NCBI RefSeq assembly: GCF_023634645.1
Contig: NZ_JAMKMR010000001.1
Location: 434,001-498,000, forward strand
DNA from: Vibrio sinus
Lineage (GTDB): Bacteria > Pseudomonadota > Gammaproteobacteria > Enterobacterales > Vibrionaceae
Length of the DNA stretch: 64,000 nucleotides
Reading direction: 5' to 3'
Notes under the pieces: generated by a model
The model's input: the letters and a program-made list of their open reading frames with translations, nothing else
The model's database searches: none
Told to the model about the DNA's origin: nothing
Position numbers and translations under genes: made by a program
In this document: positions 43,200 through 52,273 of the stretch, piece after piece
Numbering within the stretch: the first letter of the stretch is position 1
How the letters are laid out: every line of letters starts with the position of its first letter

Positions 43200-44588
43200 A
43201 TGAATAATGTTCGGATAGAAAAAGACAGTATGGGCGAGTTAGAAGTGCCAGCTGATGCACTGTATGCTGCCCAAACCCAGCGGGCAATCAACAATTTCCC
43301 AATCAGTGGACAAAGTATGCCCTCGTCTTTCATTAAAGCGTTGCTGCTAGCGAAATATGCCGCGGCGCAAGCCAATGCGCAATTGGATATCATACCAACC
43401 TCAATGGCAGAGGCGATTTGTACATCAGTGAATGACCTACTTAATGAGCCTAACTTCATGGATCACTTTCCCGTTGACGTGTATCAAACCGGCTCAGGCA
43501 CCAGTTCTAACATGAATGCCAATGAGGTGTTAGCTACCCTAGCAACAAAGCACTATGGACAGAATGTTGGTGCCAACGACCACATCAACTGCGGCCAAAG
43601 TAGCAACGATACCATTCCATCCGCCATTCATATCAGCGCGGCCATAGAGCTCGAAGAAAAACTGCTTCCGGCGCTTGCGCATCTAGAGAAAACAATACGT
43701 AAAAAAGCATCAACGCTAGATGGTTATGTGAAAACCGGGCGCACCCATCTCATGGATGCCATGCCAATCCGACTGAGCCAATCTCTTGATGCATGGGCAG
43801 ATCAGATAAAGCTCAACATTAAACAGCTAACCGAATACCAGCCTACTATTCAAAAGTTAGCCCAAGGTGGGACCGCTGTCGGTACGGGTATTAATGCGCA
43901 TGCCAAGTTTGCCACTGCGTTTAATAGCGCACTGAGCAAAAAAACGGGCATACCATTTGCCGCCGCAGAAAACTTCTTCACGCATATCGGCACAATGGAT
44001 ACCGCAGTCGGTTTGTCAGGCCTGCTAAAAACCTCTGCGGTATCGCTGCTGAAAATCGCGAATGACTTACGCTGGATGAACTCAGGGCCATTAGCTGGAC
44101 TTGGTGAAATTGAGTTACCTGCGCTGCAACCAGGATCGTCGATCATGCCCGGTAAGGTCAACCCTGTAATACCAGAGGCTGCCGCTATGGTGGCCGCTCA
44201 GGTGATAGGAAATGATGCGACCATTACGGTAGCAGGACAATCTGGCAACTTTGAACTCAATGTCATGCTGCCAGTGATTGCTAAAAACCTGCTTGAAAGC
44301 ATCGAGCTGCTGAGCAATGTTTGTACCTTACTTGCCGATAACGCCATTGCTGGATTCACGGTAAGAGAAGATAAGCTTAACGAGGCGTTAGCACGTAACC
44401 CGATACTGGTTACTGCCCTTAACCCCATTATCGGCTATATGAAAGCGGCGGAAATTGCCAAACTGGCCTACCAACAAGGTAGACCTATTGTCGACGTTGC
44501 CGCTGAACATACCGATTTAAGCCGAGATGAACTCGTCGAGCTGCTGTCACCTGAGAAACTCACCCATGGAGGCATTCATCAGCAGTGA
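43200..44588 (+). CDS. fumC: Class II fumarate hydratase FumC
   Basis: A 462-aa cytosolic iron-independent fumarase, interconverting fumarate and malate. Signature loops are TGSGTSSNMNANEVL, VKTGRTHLMDAMPIRL, QGGTAVGTGINAH and the substrate loop GSSIMPGKVNPVIPEA, which is the Pseudomonas-like FumC version. The ATG at 43200, with AGGA eight bases upstream, is used rather than the in-frame start at 43149 because MNNVRIEKDSMGELEVP matches the family N-terminus. It follows the 119-aa gene in an apparent two-gene operon. Confidence 0.93.
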   Translation: MNNVRIEKDSMGELEVPADALYAAQTQRAINNFPISGQSMPSSFIKALLLAKYAAAQANAQLDIIPTSMAEAICTSVNDLLNEPNFMDHFPVDVYQTGSGTSSNMNANEVLATLATKHYGQNVGANDHINCGQSSNDTIPSAIHISAAIELEEKLLPALAHLEKTIRKKASTLDGYVKTGRTHLMDAMPIRLSQSLDAWADQIKLNIKQLTEYQPTIQKLAQGGTAVGTGINAHAKFATAFNSALSKKTGIPFAAAENFFTHIGTMDTAVGLSGLLKTSAVSLLKIANDLRWMNSGPLAGLGEIELPALQPGSSIMPGKVNPVIPEAAAMVAAQVIGNDATITVAGQSGNFELNVMLPVIAKNLLESIELLSNVCTLLADNAIAGFTVREDKLNEALARNPILVTALNPIIGYMKAAEIAKLAYQQGRPIVDVAAEHTDLSRDELVELLSPEKLTHGGIHQQ

Positions 44589-44610
44589 CGGCTCACATGT
44601 AGCTAAGCAT

Positions 44611-44639
44611 ACGCCTGAGCAAACGTCAGGTTCAGGCGT
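44611..44639. terminator. Hairpin between convergent fumC and isocitrate-lyase-family genes
   Basis: ACGCCTGA (44611-44618) pairs with TCAGGCGT (44632-44639). The right arm includes the stop codon of the convergent gene. No U-run is present on the plus strand. Confidence 0.55.
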
Positions 44640-45462
44640 TCAGCACCTTCTTTGTGCCAATAATCTCTTCTCTTTCCGCAAAGCTGACTAACCGGTCTTT
44701 TATGCCTTTCGAGTGTCCATGCACTCGGATCTCCGCCAATGTATCTTGCATCGCTTTGATCGAAGCACGCTGTAAGTCACTTGGATCGACGACTAAGTTG
44801 TAACCCCACTCTTTCAATTTATCTAACGCGACAACAGGCGTTTTGCCGCTATAAAACATATTCAGTAATTTAGGGTAGTGTAGCTGCTGACCAATATATT
44901 TAATTTGCTCTTCAGTTCTCGGCGCTTCAACAAAAATCATATCCGCTCCAGCTTCCATATATTGATGGGCTCGCTCAACGGCATCTTCAATGCCATTCAC
45001 CGCAATCGCATCGGTCCTTGCAATCAGGTACAAGTCATCCCCAACGCTGTCTTTAAATGCTTTTATTTTGTCGGAAAATTCACTGACACTCACGATTTGT
45101 TGACCATCATAATGCCCACAGCGCTTAGGCAATTGTTGATCTTCCATATGAACGCCCGAAACGCCTGTGGCCTTAAAACGTTTCGCCGCAAATGACACGT
45201 TGACTTGGTTCCCGTAACCGTTATCGAAATCCCCAATGACCGGAACAGATACCGATTCAGCGACTTGATATAATATATCCGCTATCTGCGTGTAGCTTAA
45301 TATTCCCAAATCAGGCAGCCCTGTACTTCTAGAAATCGCGCCACCAGAAGCATAGATTATTTCAAAGCCTGCTCGCTCCGCCAATTTTGCCGATAGCCCA
45401 TTGTATACACCTGGAGCCACAAATAGTTTATCTTGAGAAAATAATTCAAATAATTTGTTCAT
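44632..45462 (-). CDS. Isocitrate lyase / PEP mutase family enzyme
   Basis: A 276-aa TIM-barrel lyase related to 2-methylisocitrate lyase (PrpB), oxaloacetate decarboxylase and CPEP phosphonomutase. Features: APGVYNGLSAKLAERAG, GDFDNGYGN (metal Asp), MEDQQLPKRCGHYDG with the catalytic Cys115 in KRCGH, LIARTDA and FVEAP. The KRCGH loop supports C-C lyase activity on a malate-like acid. The gene begins 11 bases after the aconitase stop, on the same strand. An aconitase-lyase pair outside a prp operon (no prpC or prpF here) suggests a related but different substrate. Confidence 0.85.
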   Translation of the reverse strand: MNKLFELFSQDKLFVAPGVYNGLSAKLAERAGFEIIYASGGAISRSTGLPDLGILSYTQIADILYQVAESVSVPVIGDFDNGYGNQVNVSFAAKRFKATGVSGVHMEDQQLPKRCGHYDGQQIVSVSEFSDKIKAFKDSVGDDLYLIARTDAIAVNGIEDAVERAHQYMEAGADMIFVEAPRTEEQIKYIGQQLHYPKLLNMFYSGKTPVVALDKLKEWGYNLVVDPSDLQRASIKAMQDTLAEIRVHGHSKGIKDRLVSFAEREEIIGTKKVLNA

Positions 45463-45473
45463 AGTAATATCTC

Positions 45474-48131
45474 TTATTTGTATATATTTTTAAAAGCCGT
45501 TTGTATCAATCCACCATTGGATAGATATTGAGATTCCAATTTCGTTTCAACGCATAGCTGGGCTGTAAACTGGATATCATGTATAGCACTTTTAGCAGTT
45601 ACCCGGATGAGCCGTTCATTGCCTTCTATCGCTGTAAAAGAGAAATGTTCATCGCCCACAATACCTAAACTTTGGGCGGAATCGCCATTGATGAATGAAA
45701 GAGGGTAGACGCCCATCGCCACCAAGTTACTACGGTGAATTCGCTCAAAACTTTCTGCAATGATCGCTTGAATCCCCAATAATGCCGTGCCTTTTGCTGC
45801 CCAGTCTCTGCACGACCCCGTCCCATATTCCTTGCCCGCTATCACTATCAAAGGCGTGTTATCTTTGGCATATCGCTGCGCTGTCGAATGGACCGTATCA
45901 ATTTCGTTCGTAGGGTGATAAACGCTGTATCCCCCTTCTTTTCCCGGCACCAATAGATTTTTCAAGCGCAGGTTGGCAAATGTCCCTCTTACCATCACTT
46001 CATGGTTGCCTCGTCGAGCACCATAAGTATTGAACTCTTTTTTCGAAACATGGTTAGAGAGTAAATATTGTCCGGCTGCCGAGTGCTCATCAATAGCCCC
46101 AACAGGAGATATATGGTCGGTCGTAATACTGTCGCCAAGCTTTAACAATACCCTGGCATTATGTATTTGGCTTACATCACTGCTAACTTCAGTATCAAAG
46201 TAATCTGGGGATTTGAGGTAAGTAGACTGCTTAGAAAAAGAGTAAACTTGGCCATGTTTCACGGGTAAACTATCCCACTCTTTAAAACCAGAAAATATAT
46301 CTTGGTAAGCCTTTTCAAATAATGATGAATGTAGATGTTCAGACTTGATCTGCGCTATTTCGTCTCGCGTTGGCCAAACTTCCTCTAGGTACACAGGCTG
46401 ATCATGTTTGTCGTTACCCAATGAGTCGGTTTCTTTATCAAATTGGATCTTGCCGAAGACGGACAGTGCGACAACAAGCAATGGAGACATAATGTAATGA
46501 GACTTCACCAGAGGGTGAACCCTACCCTCAAAGTTTCTATTTGCCGAGGTAACAGCGGTCACAATGAGATCTTGAGATTTAATCTGATGCTCTATCTCAT
46601 GGTTTAAATCACCAGAGTTTCCAGCACAAGTTGCGCACCCATATGCGACAATATTAAAGCCTAGCCGCTCAAGGTAAGGTAGTAGTCCTGCATTCGATAA
46701 ATAATCGTGGACCACTCTAGAGCCTGGCGTGAATGACGTCTTAATGTTTTGATTGACCCTTAGCCCTCTCTCAACCAATTTTTTTGCCAGAATGCCCGCA
46801 CCAATTAATAAATCAGGATTCGAGGTGTTAGTGCACGAAGTAATCGCAGCAATCACTATGTCACCATGGTTTAACCCTTCAACCTGATCCTGTCTGTGTG
46901 CTTTCTCTATACCGTAACCTTGTCTGACAGCGGGCGCTGTTAATGCATCGGTAAAGTTTCGTTTTAGATCTTTCAGCCTCACTTTATCTTGAGGTCTTTT
47001 GGGGCCTGATAGAATAGATTCGATATCACAAAGGTTAATCTTCACCACATCTGAATACTGGGGAGTGATCGTAGAGCCATCTCTAAATAAACACTGCTGA
47101 GCCATGTACGCTGCCGTTAGTTCCGCATACTCCCCACGGTTGGTTTGATGATAATATTCCATGGTTTTTTCATCGATTGGGAAGTAACCCATTGTCGCGC
47201 CATACTCTGGTGCCATATTGGCGATGGTCGTCCTATCATAAACCGATAGCTGCTCAATTCCCTCGCCAAAAAATTCAACATAGCAATTCACCACGCCATG
47301 TTGTCGCAGCCGGTTGGTAATGTATAACGCGACATCGGTTGTCGTCACTGTATCGGTGATGCTTCCAGTGAGATTAACCCCGATCACCTTCGGCAGCCGG
47401 ATGACGTAAGGTTGACCTAACATGACGGACTCGCCTTCAATACCACCGACGCCCCAGCCGAACACACCAGCGCCATTAATCATAGTGGTATGTGAATCTG
47501 TTCCGATTAGCGAATCTGGGCAAACTATTGTTTTATCACCGTCTGTAGAAAAGCAGATACCTTTGGCCAAATATTCCAAGTTGATTTGATGGATAATTCC
47601 TTTACCTGGGGGGATTAAATGAAAGTTATTAAACTCTTGCGCTCCCCACTTGAGTAAACTGTATCGTTCCTGATTCATCTGGATTTCACGTTCAACATTT
47701 TGACTCAGCGACTGATTCGTTCTGACGTGATTCACTTGCACAGAATGGTCAACGACCACATCCGTTCGAACCAAAGGATTGACTTTTCTTGGCTCAAAAT
47801 CTCGCTTAATCGCCTCGCTTCTGATTGCCGAGAAATCCACCAACGCAACCACACCAGCCAAATCATGCATCACAATTCTCGTTGGCATAAACGGAATTTC
47901 TTTATGGTGGTGTTGATGTTCTACCCAGCCTAACACTGTTTTTAAATCATCAATTGTTGTAAACGAAGCATCCAAATTTCGTAGCACGTTTTCGGCTAAT
48001 ATTCTGATTGAGAAAGGTAATCTCGATATATCTATGTCTAATGCGTTTGCTGCTTTAGTAATACTATAACCATGGTACTCTTTATCATTACATCTGAAAG
48101 AAAACTTTGATTGTTGTTTTAATTCCATCAT
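45474..48131 (-). CDS. Aconitase A family hydratase
   Basis: An 885-aa [4Fe-4S] aconitase of the AcnA/IRP type. Iron-sulfur ligands: the first Cys in AAITSCTNTSNPD, the second and third in YGCATCAGNSG. Other family motifs: GTDSHTTMINGAGVFGWGVGGIE, LKLGDSITTDHISPVGAI and GKEYGTGSCRDWAAKG. The N-terminal region runs at normal length. Two adjacent ATG codons (48131, 48128) can start; GAGG lies upstream. It is first in a two-gene operon with the PrpB-like lyase, so it may isomerise a tricarboxylic or dimethylmalate-like acid rather than serve the main TCA cycle. Confidence 0.88.
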   Translation of the reverse strand: MMELKQQSKFSFRCNDKEYHGYSITKAANALDIDISRLPFSIRILAENVLRNLDASFTTIDDLKTVLGWVEHQHHHKEIPFMPTRIVMHDLAGVVALVDFSAIRSEAIKRDFEPRKVNPLVRTDVVVDHSVQVNHVRTNQSLSQNVEREIQMNQERYSLLKWGAQEFNNFHLIPPGKGIIHQINLEYLAKGICFSTDGDKTIVCPDSLIGTDSHTTMINGAGVFGWGVGGIEGESVMLGQPYVIRLPKVIGVNLTGSITDTVTTTDVALYITNRLRQHGVVNCYVEFFGEGIEQLSVYDRTTIANMAPEYGATMGYFPIDEKTMEYYHQTNRGEYAELTAAYMAQQCLFRDGSTITPQYSDVVKINLCDIESILSGPKRPQDKVRLKDLKRNFTDALTAPAVRQGYGIEKAHRQDQVEGLNHGDIVIAAITSCTNTSNPDLLIGAGILAKKLVERGLRVNQNIKTSFTPGSRVVHDYLSNAGLLPYLERLGFNIVAYGCATCAGNSGDLNHEIEHQIKSQDLIVTAVTSANRNFEGRVHPLVKSHYIMSPLLVVALSVFGKIQFDKETDSLGNDKHDQPVYLEEVWPTRDEIAQIKSEHLHSSLFEKAYQDIFSGFKEWDSLPVKHGQVYSFSKQSTYLKSPDYFDTEVSSDVSQIHNARVLLKLGDSITTDHISPVGAIDEHSAAGQYLLSNHVSKKEFNTYGARRGNHEVMVRGTFANLRLKNLLVPGKEGGYSVYHPTNEIDTVHSTAQRYAKDNTPLIVIAGKEYGTGSCRDWAAKGTALLGIQAIIAESFERIHRSNLVAMGVYPLSFINGDSAQSLGIVGDEHFSFTAIEGNERLIRVTAKSAIHDIQFTAQLCVETKLESQYLSNGGLIQTAFKNIYK

Positions 48132-48462
48132 ACTGACCTCATCATACTTGCAAAAAGCAAATAATCATTTATCAACTACGAAATATCTGGCTCTTTAAAT
48201 AAATTATTTATTCAAGCCAAAAAACAAACCTAAACCACCTCAAGTGAATAAATATAGAATCTCTATAAAGCACTTGAAAAATAGTCATTTCAATACATGG
48301 CTTTATATACGCTTTGACAATAGTATGCCTATAAAACACAAAATGGTTTATTAAATTAAACTAACATGTCTGTTAGAAGCTATGTTAAATCAGCCTTTCT
48401 CCCAATATCTGCAATAGCCAACTACACTGATACTATGTTGTCACAAATTTAATATAGGGCCC
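48132..48462. other. Divergent region between aconitase and binding-protein genes
   Basis: A 331-base AT-rich gap. TTGACA (about 48313-48318) occurs without a well-spaced -10, and the rest shows no gene, hairpin or convincing operator. Confidence 0.4.
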
Positions 48463-49260
48463 ATGCTCCGATTCCTTCTAGCCTTCTCACTCATATTCAG
48501 TGTGTTACCTGCTCAGTCTCAAACCCAATCTTGGGATGACATCACCTGGATAACTGAAGAGTTTCCACCATGGAGTTATACCGAAAATGGTGAGCTCAAA
48601 GGCTTTTATATAGACTTGTTAGAAGCGATTTGGGCTGAGCTCGGAGTAAATAAAACCAGAGACGTAATCCAAGTATTGCCATGGGCAAGAGGTATCTACT
48701 ACCTGGAACACCGACCCGGGACGGCACTGTTTTCTATCGCTAAATCCAAAAGTCGTGAAAAACTCGGCTTTCAGTGGGTTGGCCCAGTGAATGCCAATAA
48801 TCGATTGGTCTTCACTGTAAAAAAAGATAGCCAATTAGCCATCTCTTCGATGACAGAGGTTAATACAGGATTTGGTAAGCAGTCTATCGGCGTGATTAAC
48901 AAGGATATTAGCGAAGAGATTTTTCTAGAAAACGGAGGAAGTGAGGCAAAATTGCATCGACTAAACTCGGGCAGTGCTTTAGTCAAAATGCTGGTTGCTG
49001 GCAGAATATCAGCCATATACTACAAACACTTTCAAACCTTTTATCACATCAGAGCGCTAGGTTACGACGCTACTGAATTTGAATCCATATACGTGGTTGG
49101 TTCATCAGGCCCAAATCAAGACAGCTATTTTGCTTTCCATAAAGATACGGATTCCAAGTTAGTAGAGAGTTTTAGAACGGCGTTTAAAACGCTGGAAGAA
49201 AAAGGTGTCATTAGTGATCTGCTGCTCAAATACAGTCCTCCGAAGTTATCCTCTGAGTAG
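48463..49260 (+). CDS. Periplasmic solute-binding protein, SBP_bac_3-like
   Basis: A 265-aa exported protein: signal peptide MLRFLLAFSLIFSVLPAQS, then the type-3 binding-protein opening ITWITEEFPPWSYTENGELKG and DLLEAIWAEL. No permease or ATPase is adjacent, so it is an orphan binding protein or a periplasmic sensor partner. The ligand class (polar amino acid or similar) is suggested by the family only. Confidence 0.82.
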   Translation: MLRFLLAFSLIFSVLPAQSQTQSWDDITWITEEFPPWSYTENGELKGFYIDLLEAIWAELGVNKTRDVIQVLPWARGIYYLEHRPGTALFSIAKSKSREKLGFQWVGPVNANNRLVFTVKKDSQLAISSMTEVNTGFGKQSIGVINKDISEEIFLENGGSEAKLHRLNSGSALVKMLVAGRISAIYYKHFQTFYHIRALGYDATEFESIYVVGSSGPNQDSYFAFHKDTDSKLVESFRTAFKTLEEKGVISDLLLKYSPPKLSSE

Positions 49261-49376
49261 CGACGTTAACGTATAGGTTTTTGTACATGGCTAACTGATT
49301 AAATCCCGGTAAGCTCTTGATATAAAAACCGATAAGAACAACAATATGTTAACTTAATTGCAACAGGGAAAGACTG

Positions 49377-49703
49377 ATGATTTTGTATGAAGTAAACCTC
49401 GATATTTCCGATTCCATTTATGATGACTATATGGCTTGGCTAACCCCCCACATTAAGGAGATGCTAAAGTTTGAGGGCTTTATAAAAGCCGATATTTTCC
49501 ACAACACAGAAAGCGAAATCGGCGTGAAAAAAGTCACCGCCGCTTACTTAGTCGATAGTGAAGAAAATTTAAACCACTACCTCAGCGAGATGGCCGCCAG
49601 TATGCGCTCTGACGGCATCAATAGATTTGGAGATAAGTTTTCCGCCACTCGAAGAGTGTTAAGGCTGACGGAAAGTTATGAAAGTGAAGTGAACCAACTT
49701 TGA
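49377..49703 (+). CDS. DUF4286-family protein
   Basis: A 108-aa small protein: MILYEVNLDISDSIYDDYMAWL and FIKADIFHNTES match the DUF4286 pattern of a ferredoxin-like fold. AGGGAAAG precedes the ATG. No function is known for the family. A strong hairpin follows. Confidence 0.8.
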   Translation: MILYEVNLDISDSIYDDYMAWLTPHIKEMLKFEGFIKADIFHNTESEIGVKKVTAAYLVDSEENLNHYLSEMAASMRSDGINRFGDKFSATRRVLRLTESYESEVNQL

Positions 49704-49750
49704 TTCAACTTCTACAAGCAAACTGAATATTTAAAAGCTTTGTGCAGACT

Positions 49751-49788
49751 TGTCTTTATTCTGAAGTAGCCCATTCAGAATAAAGACA
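49751..49788. terminator. Long perfect hairpin between DUF4286 and ABC-F genes
   Basis: TGTCTTTATTCTGAA (49751-49765) pairs perfectly with TTCAGAATAAAGACA (49774-49788), a 15-bp stem over an 8-base loop. Confidence 0.8.
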
Positions 49789-49794
49789 ACATTG

Positions 49795-50048
49795 TTGACT
49801 CGAGATATTAAAACTCGCTAGTATCAAGCAACCAGTTCCCAAGGAGTCTACGCCGTCATGAACAACTAAACCTGTTCGTCCATTTTTTATCATTATTTTT
49901 TTGGATACACAGGGTTAGTAGGCGTAGCTCACTTTCCAGCATTTCTACGCAGGCATGGTTTTCCACACCATCAATATTTGAGGTCTTAGCGTAGAATACA
50001 TCTCTGTATATTAGCTACGGCTGTTGCCCCTACCTTAAGGAGGCAAGA
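49795..50048 (+). promoter_or_regulatory. Promoter and long leader with alternative pairings upstream of the second ABC-F gene
   Basis: TTGACT (49795-49800) and TAGTAT (49819-49824), spaced 18 bases, predict a start near 49831 and a leader of about 218 bases. A minimal ORF (ATG AAC AAC TAA, 49858-49869) follows AAGGAG. Complementary segments repeat: A CTACGCC (49848-49854), B GGCGTAG (49921-49927), C TTCTACGC (49943-49950) and D GCGTAGAA (49989-49996). A:B (7 bp), B:C (6 bp) and C:D (8 bp) are mutually exclusive. B also pairs with AGCTACG (50013-50019). AAGGAGG lies 5 bases before the ABC-F ATG. Switching is inferred. Confidence 0.6.
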
Positions 50049-51617
50049 ATGCCAGTTCTACACGCAACTAATATTAGCTATCAGTTTGAAGATGGAGAGA
50101 CTCTATTTCACAATTTGTCATTCACAATGGTAAAACAGCGTGTCGCTTTAGTTGGACGTAACGGCGCAGGAAAGTCGATATTGGCTTCTGTTATATCTGG
50201 AGAAAAAAAGCCATCCACAGGTGCTATTACTCTTCCAGACTCTCACGCGGTATACCATCAACAGCCGTCAGAATTGATGTCCAGCGAACTTTCTGTCGCG
50301 CGATTCTTAGGTAAACATCATGTCCTTAAAGCAATACAAATGATCGAGTCTGGTCATTGTTCACAACACTGGTTTGACATTGTTGGTAATGAGTGGGATT
50401 TGCCGGAGCGCCTTAGAAATCAGCTCACGAACTTGGGGCTACCATCTGATCCTTACATGCCCTGCTCTCAACTAAGTGGCGGTCAGCTGGCACGACTGCG
50501 CCTTTACCAAATATTTCAAAACGAAGTGGAACTTGTTATTCTTGATGAACCTTCCAATCACCTTGATGCGTCAGGTAAGCAATGGCTGATTGAATCAATG
50601 CAAAGCTTCCCAAGATCTGTTCTACTCATCAGCCATGACCGTGAACTGTTATACCAAATGGAAGAGATTTGGGAGTTATCTAGCCTAGGTTTGCGAGTTT
50701 ATGGCGGTAATTACGATACTTATACCGAGCAAAAACGTACTGAATCAGAGTCGGTTGAACGTCAGCTTAACCAAGTCAATAAACAAGCTAAATGGCTAAA
50801 CCTACAAGCGCAGCGTAATCGAGAAAAGGCAGATAAAAGAGCGGCTAAAGGCCGCAAACTAAACAAAGAAGGGAGCCAATCCAAGCTACTGCTTAATAGT
50901 AAGAAAGACAAAGCCACTTCACGCGTTTCTAGTCGCAATAAAAGTGAAAAATCACGTCAAACCACCCTACAACACACCGAGCTCGCGCTAAATGCTAGAA
51001 AAGAGCATATCGCTAAACAGTATTTATGTTTTTCCAACCATTCAATTCGCTCTCGCAAAGTCATCTCTGTATGCGAAGGCGTGCTACCTTTTGGCAATGC
51101 AAAACCTATCACGTTTCAATGCCATTCAAATGAGAAACTGCACCTAACAGGCAACAATGGCTCAGGTAAATCAACCTTGCTACAAGTAATTACCGGGAAA
51201 GCATGCCTAAAACAAGGAACACTACTAGTTAATACTCCATTGTATTTTTTAGATCAACATTTTACGGCAATACGTCCAAAGCTCAGTATTCTCGAAAATG
51301 TGATTCTACAATGTGATAAGGCGGCAGAGATGAATGCTAGAACCTTGCTTTCAGGTATCGGGTTTACTCGTGAGCGCGTATTTCAGTTAGGTAATACGCT
51401 CAGTGGAGGAGAGAAGATGAAGTTAGCGATGCTCATAGCTAGCCAACAGGCCACCTTGCCTTTGTTATTACTGGATGAGCCTGATAACCATCTCGACCTC
51501 GACTCAAAATTAACCTTGGCAAACGCCCTGAAAAAATATCGAGGCGGTTTCATTCTTGTTAGCCACGACAAAGATTTCGCTGAAGAAACGGGAATCACTC
51601 GACAGATAAAATTGTAG
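50049..51617 (+). CDS. ABC-F family ATPase (second copy)
   Basis: A 522-aa soluble protein with two ABC domains: Walker A GRNGAGKSI and GNNGSGKST, signatures LSGGQLARL and LSGGEKMKL, Walker B LVILDEPSNHLD and LLLDEPDNHLD. The linker between them (residues 220-330) is very basic and helical (NREKADKRAAKGRKLNKEG), suited to ribosome contact. It is clearly distinct from the ABC-F at 12779-14503. A long structured leader precedes it. Function as ribosome-protecting factor or resistance protein is inferred from family and leader. Confidence 0.88.
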   Translation: MPVLHATNISYQFEDGETLFHNLSFTMVKQRVALVGRNGAGKSILASVISGEKKPSTGAITLPDSHAVYHQQPSELMSSELSVARFLGKHHVLKAIQMIESGHCSQHWFDIVGNEWDLPERLRNQLTNLGLPSDPYMPCSQLSGGQLARLRLYQIFQNEVELVILDEPSNHLDASGKQWLIESMQSFPRSVLLISHDRELLYQMEEIWELSSLGLRVYGGNYDTYTEQKRTESESVERQLNQVNKQAKWLNLQAQRNREKADKRAAKGRKLNKEGSQSKLLLNSKKDKATSRVSSRNKSEKSRQTTLQHTELALNARKEHIAKQYLCFSNHSIRSRKVISVCEGVLPFGNAKPITFQCHSNEKLHLTGNNGSGKSTLLQVITGKACLKQGTLLVNTPLYFLDQHFTAIRPKLSILENVILQCDKAAEMNARTLLSGIGFTRERVFQLGNTLSGGEKMKLAMLIASQQATLPLLLLDEPDNHLDLDSKLTLANALKKYRGGFILVSHDKDFAEETGITRQIKL

Positions 51618-51628
51618 CTAGGCTCCTT

Positions 51629-52081
51629 CTAAACGAATAACCCGAACAAGCGGTGTCTAAAGTTGTTGCCTGAGCGACTAAACAGAAGCCATGAGTAGAA
51701 CACGGAACCAATGAGGACACCAACAAACCCACCGCCAAGGAAATTTATGGGAGACGCTAGTGCTCCCCATAGGGCAAATTGTTTTGCGAATACGAAACAG
51801 ACAACATTGCAAACGCTGAGCACAAAGGCAGATATCGCGAATCCACTGAAAAACGCCACACGGCCAAGCTTCAATTTTGAAAGTAGTAGATAACTTAACG
51901 CGCCCATCGTTGACCCCATTGCCAAACCACATGTCGCAGCCCAAATTAGCGTTGTGATTGGATATCCAGGATAAAGCACTAAGCCATAGACGACCCAAAG
52001 AACAAACTCGCCAAACAACGAAAGCCCAATCGCCCAAAGCAACATTAAGCGTGCTCTATCTTGTGAAGTGTCTTCGAACAT
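51629..52081 (-). CDS. Four-helix inner-membrane protein of unknown function
   Basis: A 150-aa protein with four hydrophobic helices (LMLLWAIGLSLFGEFVLWVV, ITTLIWAATCGLAMGSTMGA, and two more) and a short basic C-terminus (RHRLFGLFV). No domain is recognised. The ATG at 52081 is used because GAGGG lies 8 bases upstream. It is convergent with the ABC-F gene. Confidence 0.7.
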   Translation of the reverse strand: MFEDTSQDRARLMLLWAIGLSLFGEFVLWVVYGLVLYPGYPITTLIWAATCGLAMGSTMGALSYLLLSKLKLGRVAFFSGFAISAFVLSVCNVVCFVFAKQFALWGALASPINFLGGGFVGVLIGSVFYSWLLFSRSGNNFRHRLFGLFV

Positions 52082-52273
52082 GGTTATACCCTCTGTCACA
52101 TAATCCTATACATCGTAAACCTTGACCTTTAGGTAAGGTCAATATAATTTATTTTTATGCAACCATATTTATATCATCTAAGCTAAGACATTAAGCGGTA
52201 GAGGGAATTACCGTTTGCATAGAACATCCAAAAATACACAAAGTCAAATGAAATTAACCAGTTAGGGATCGAC

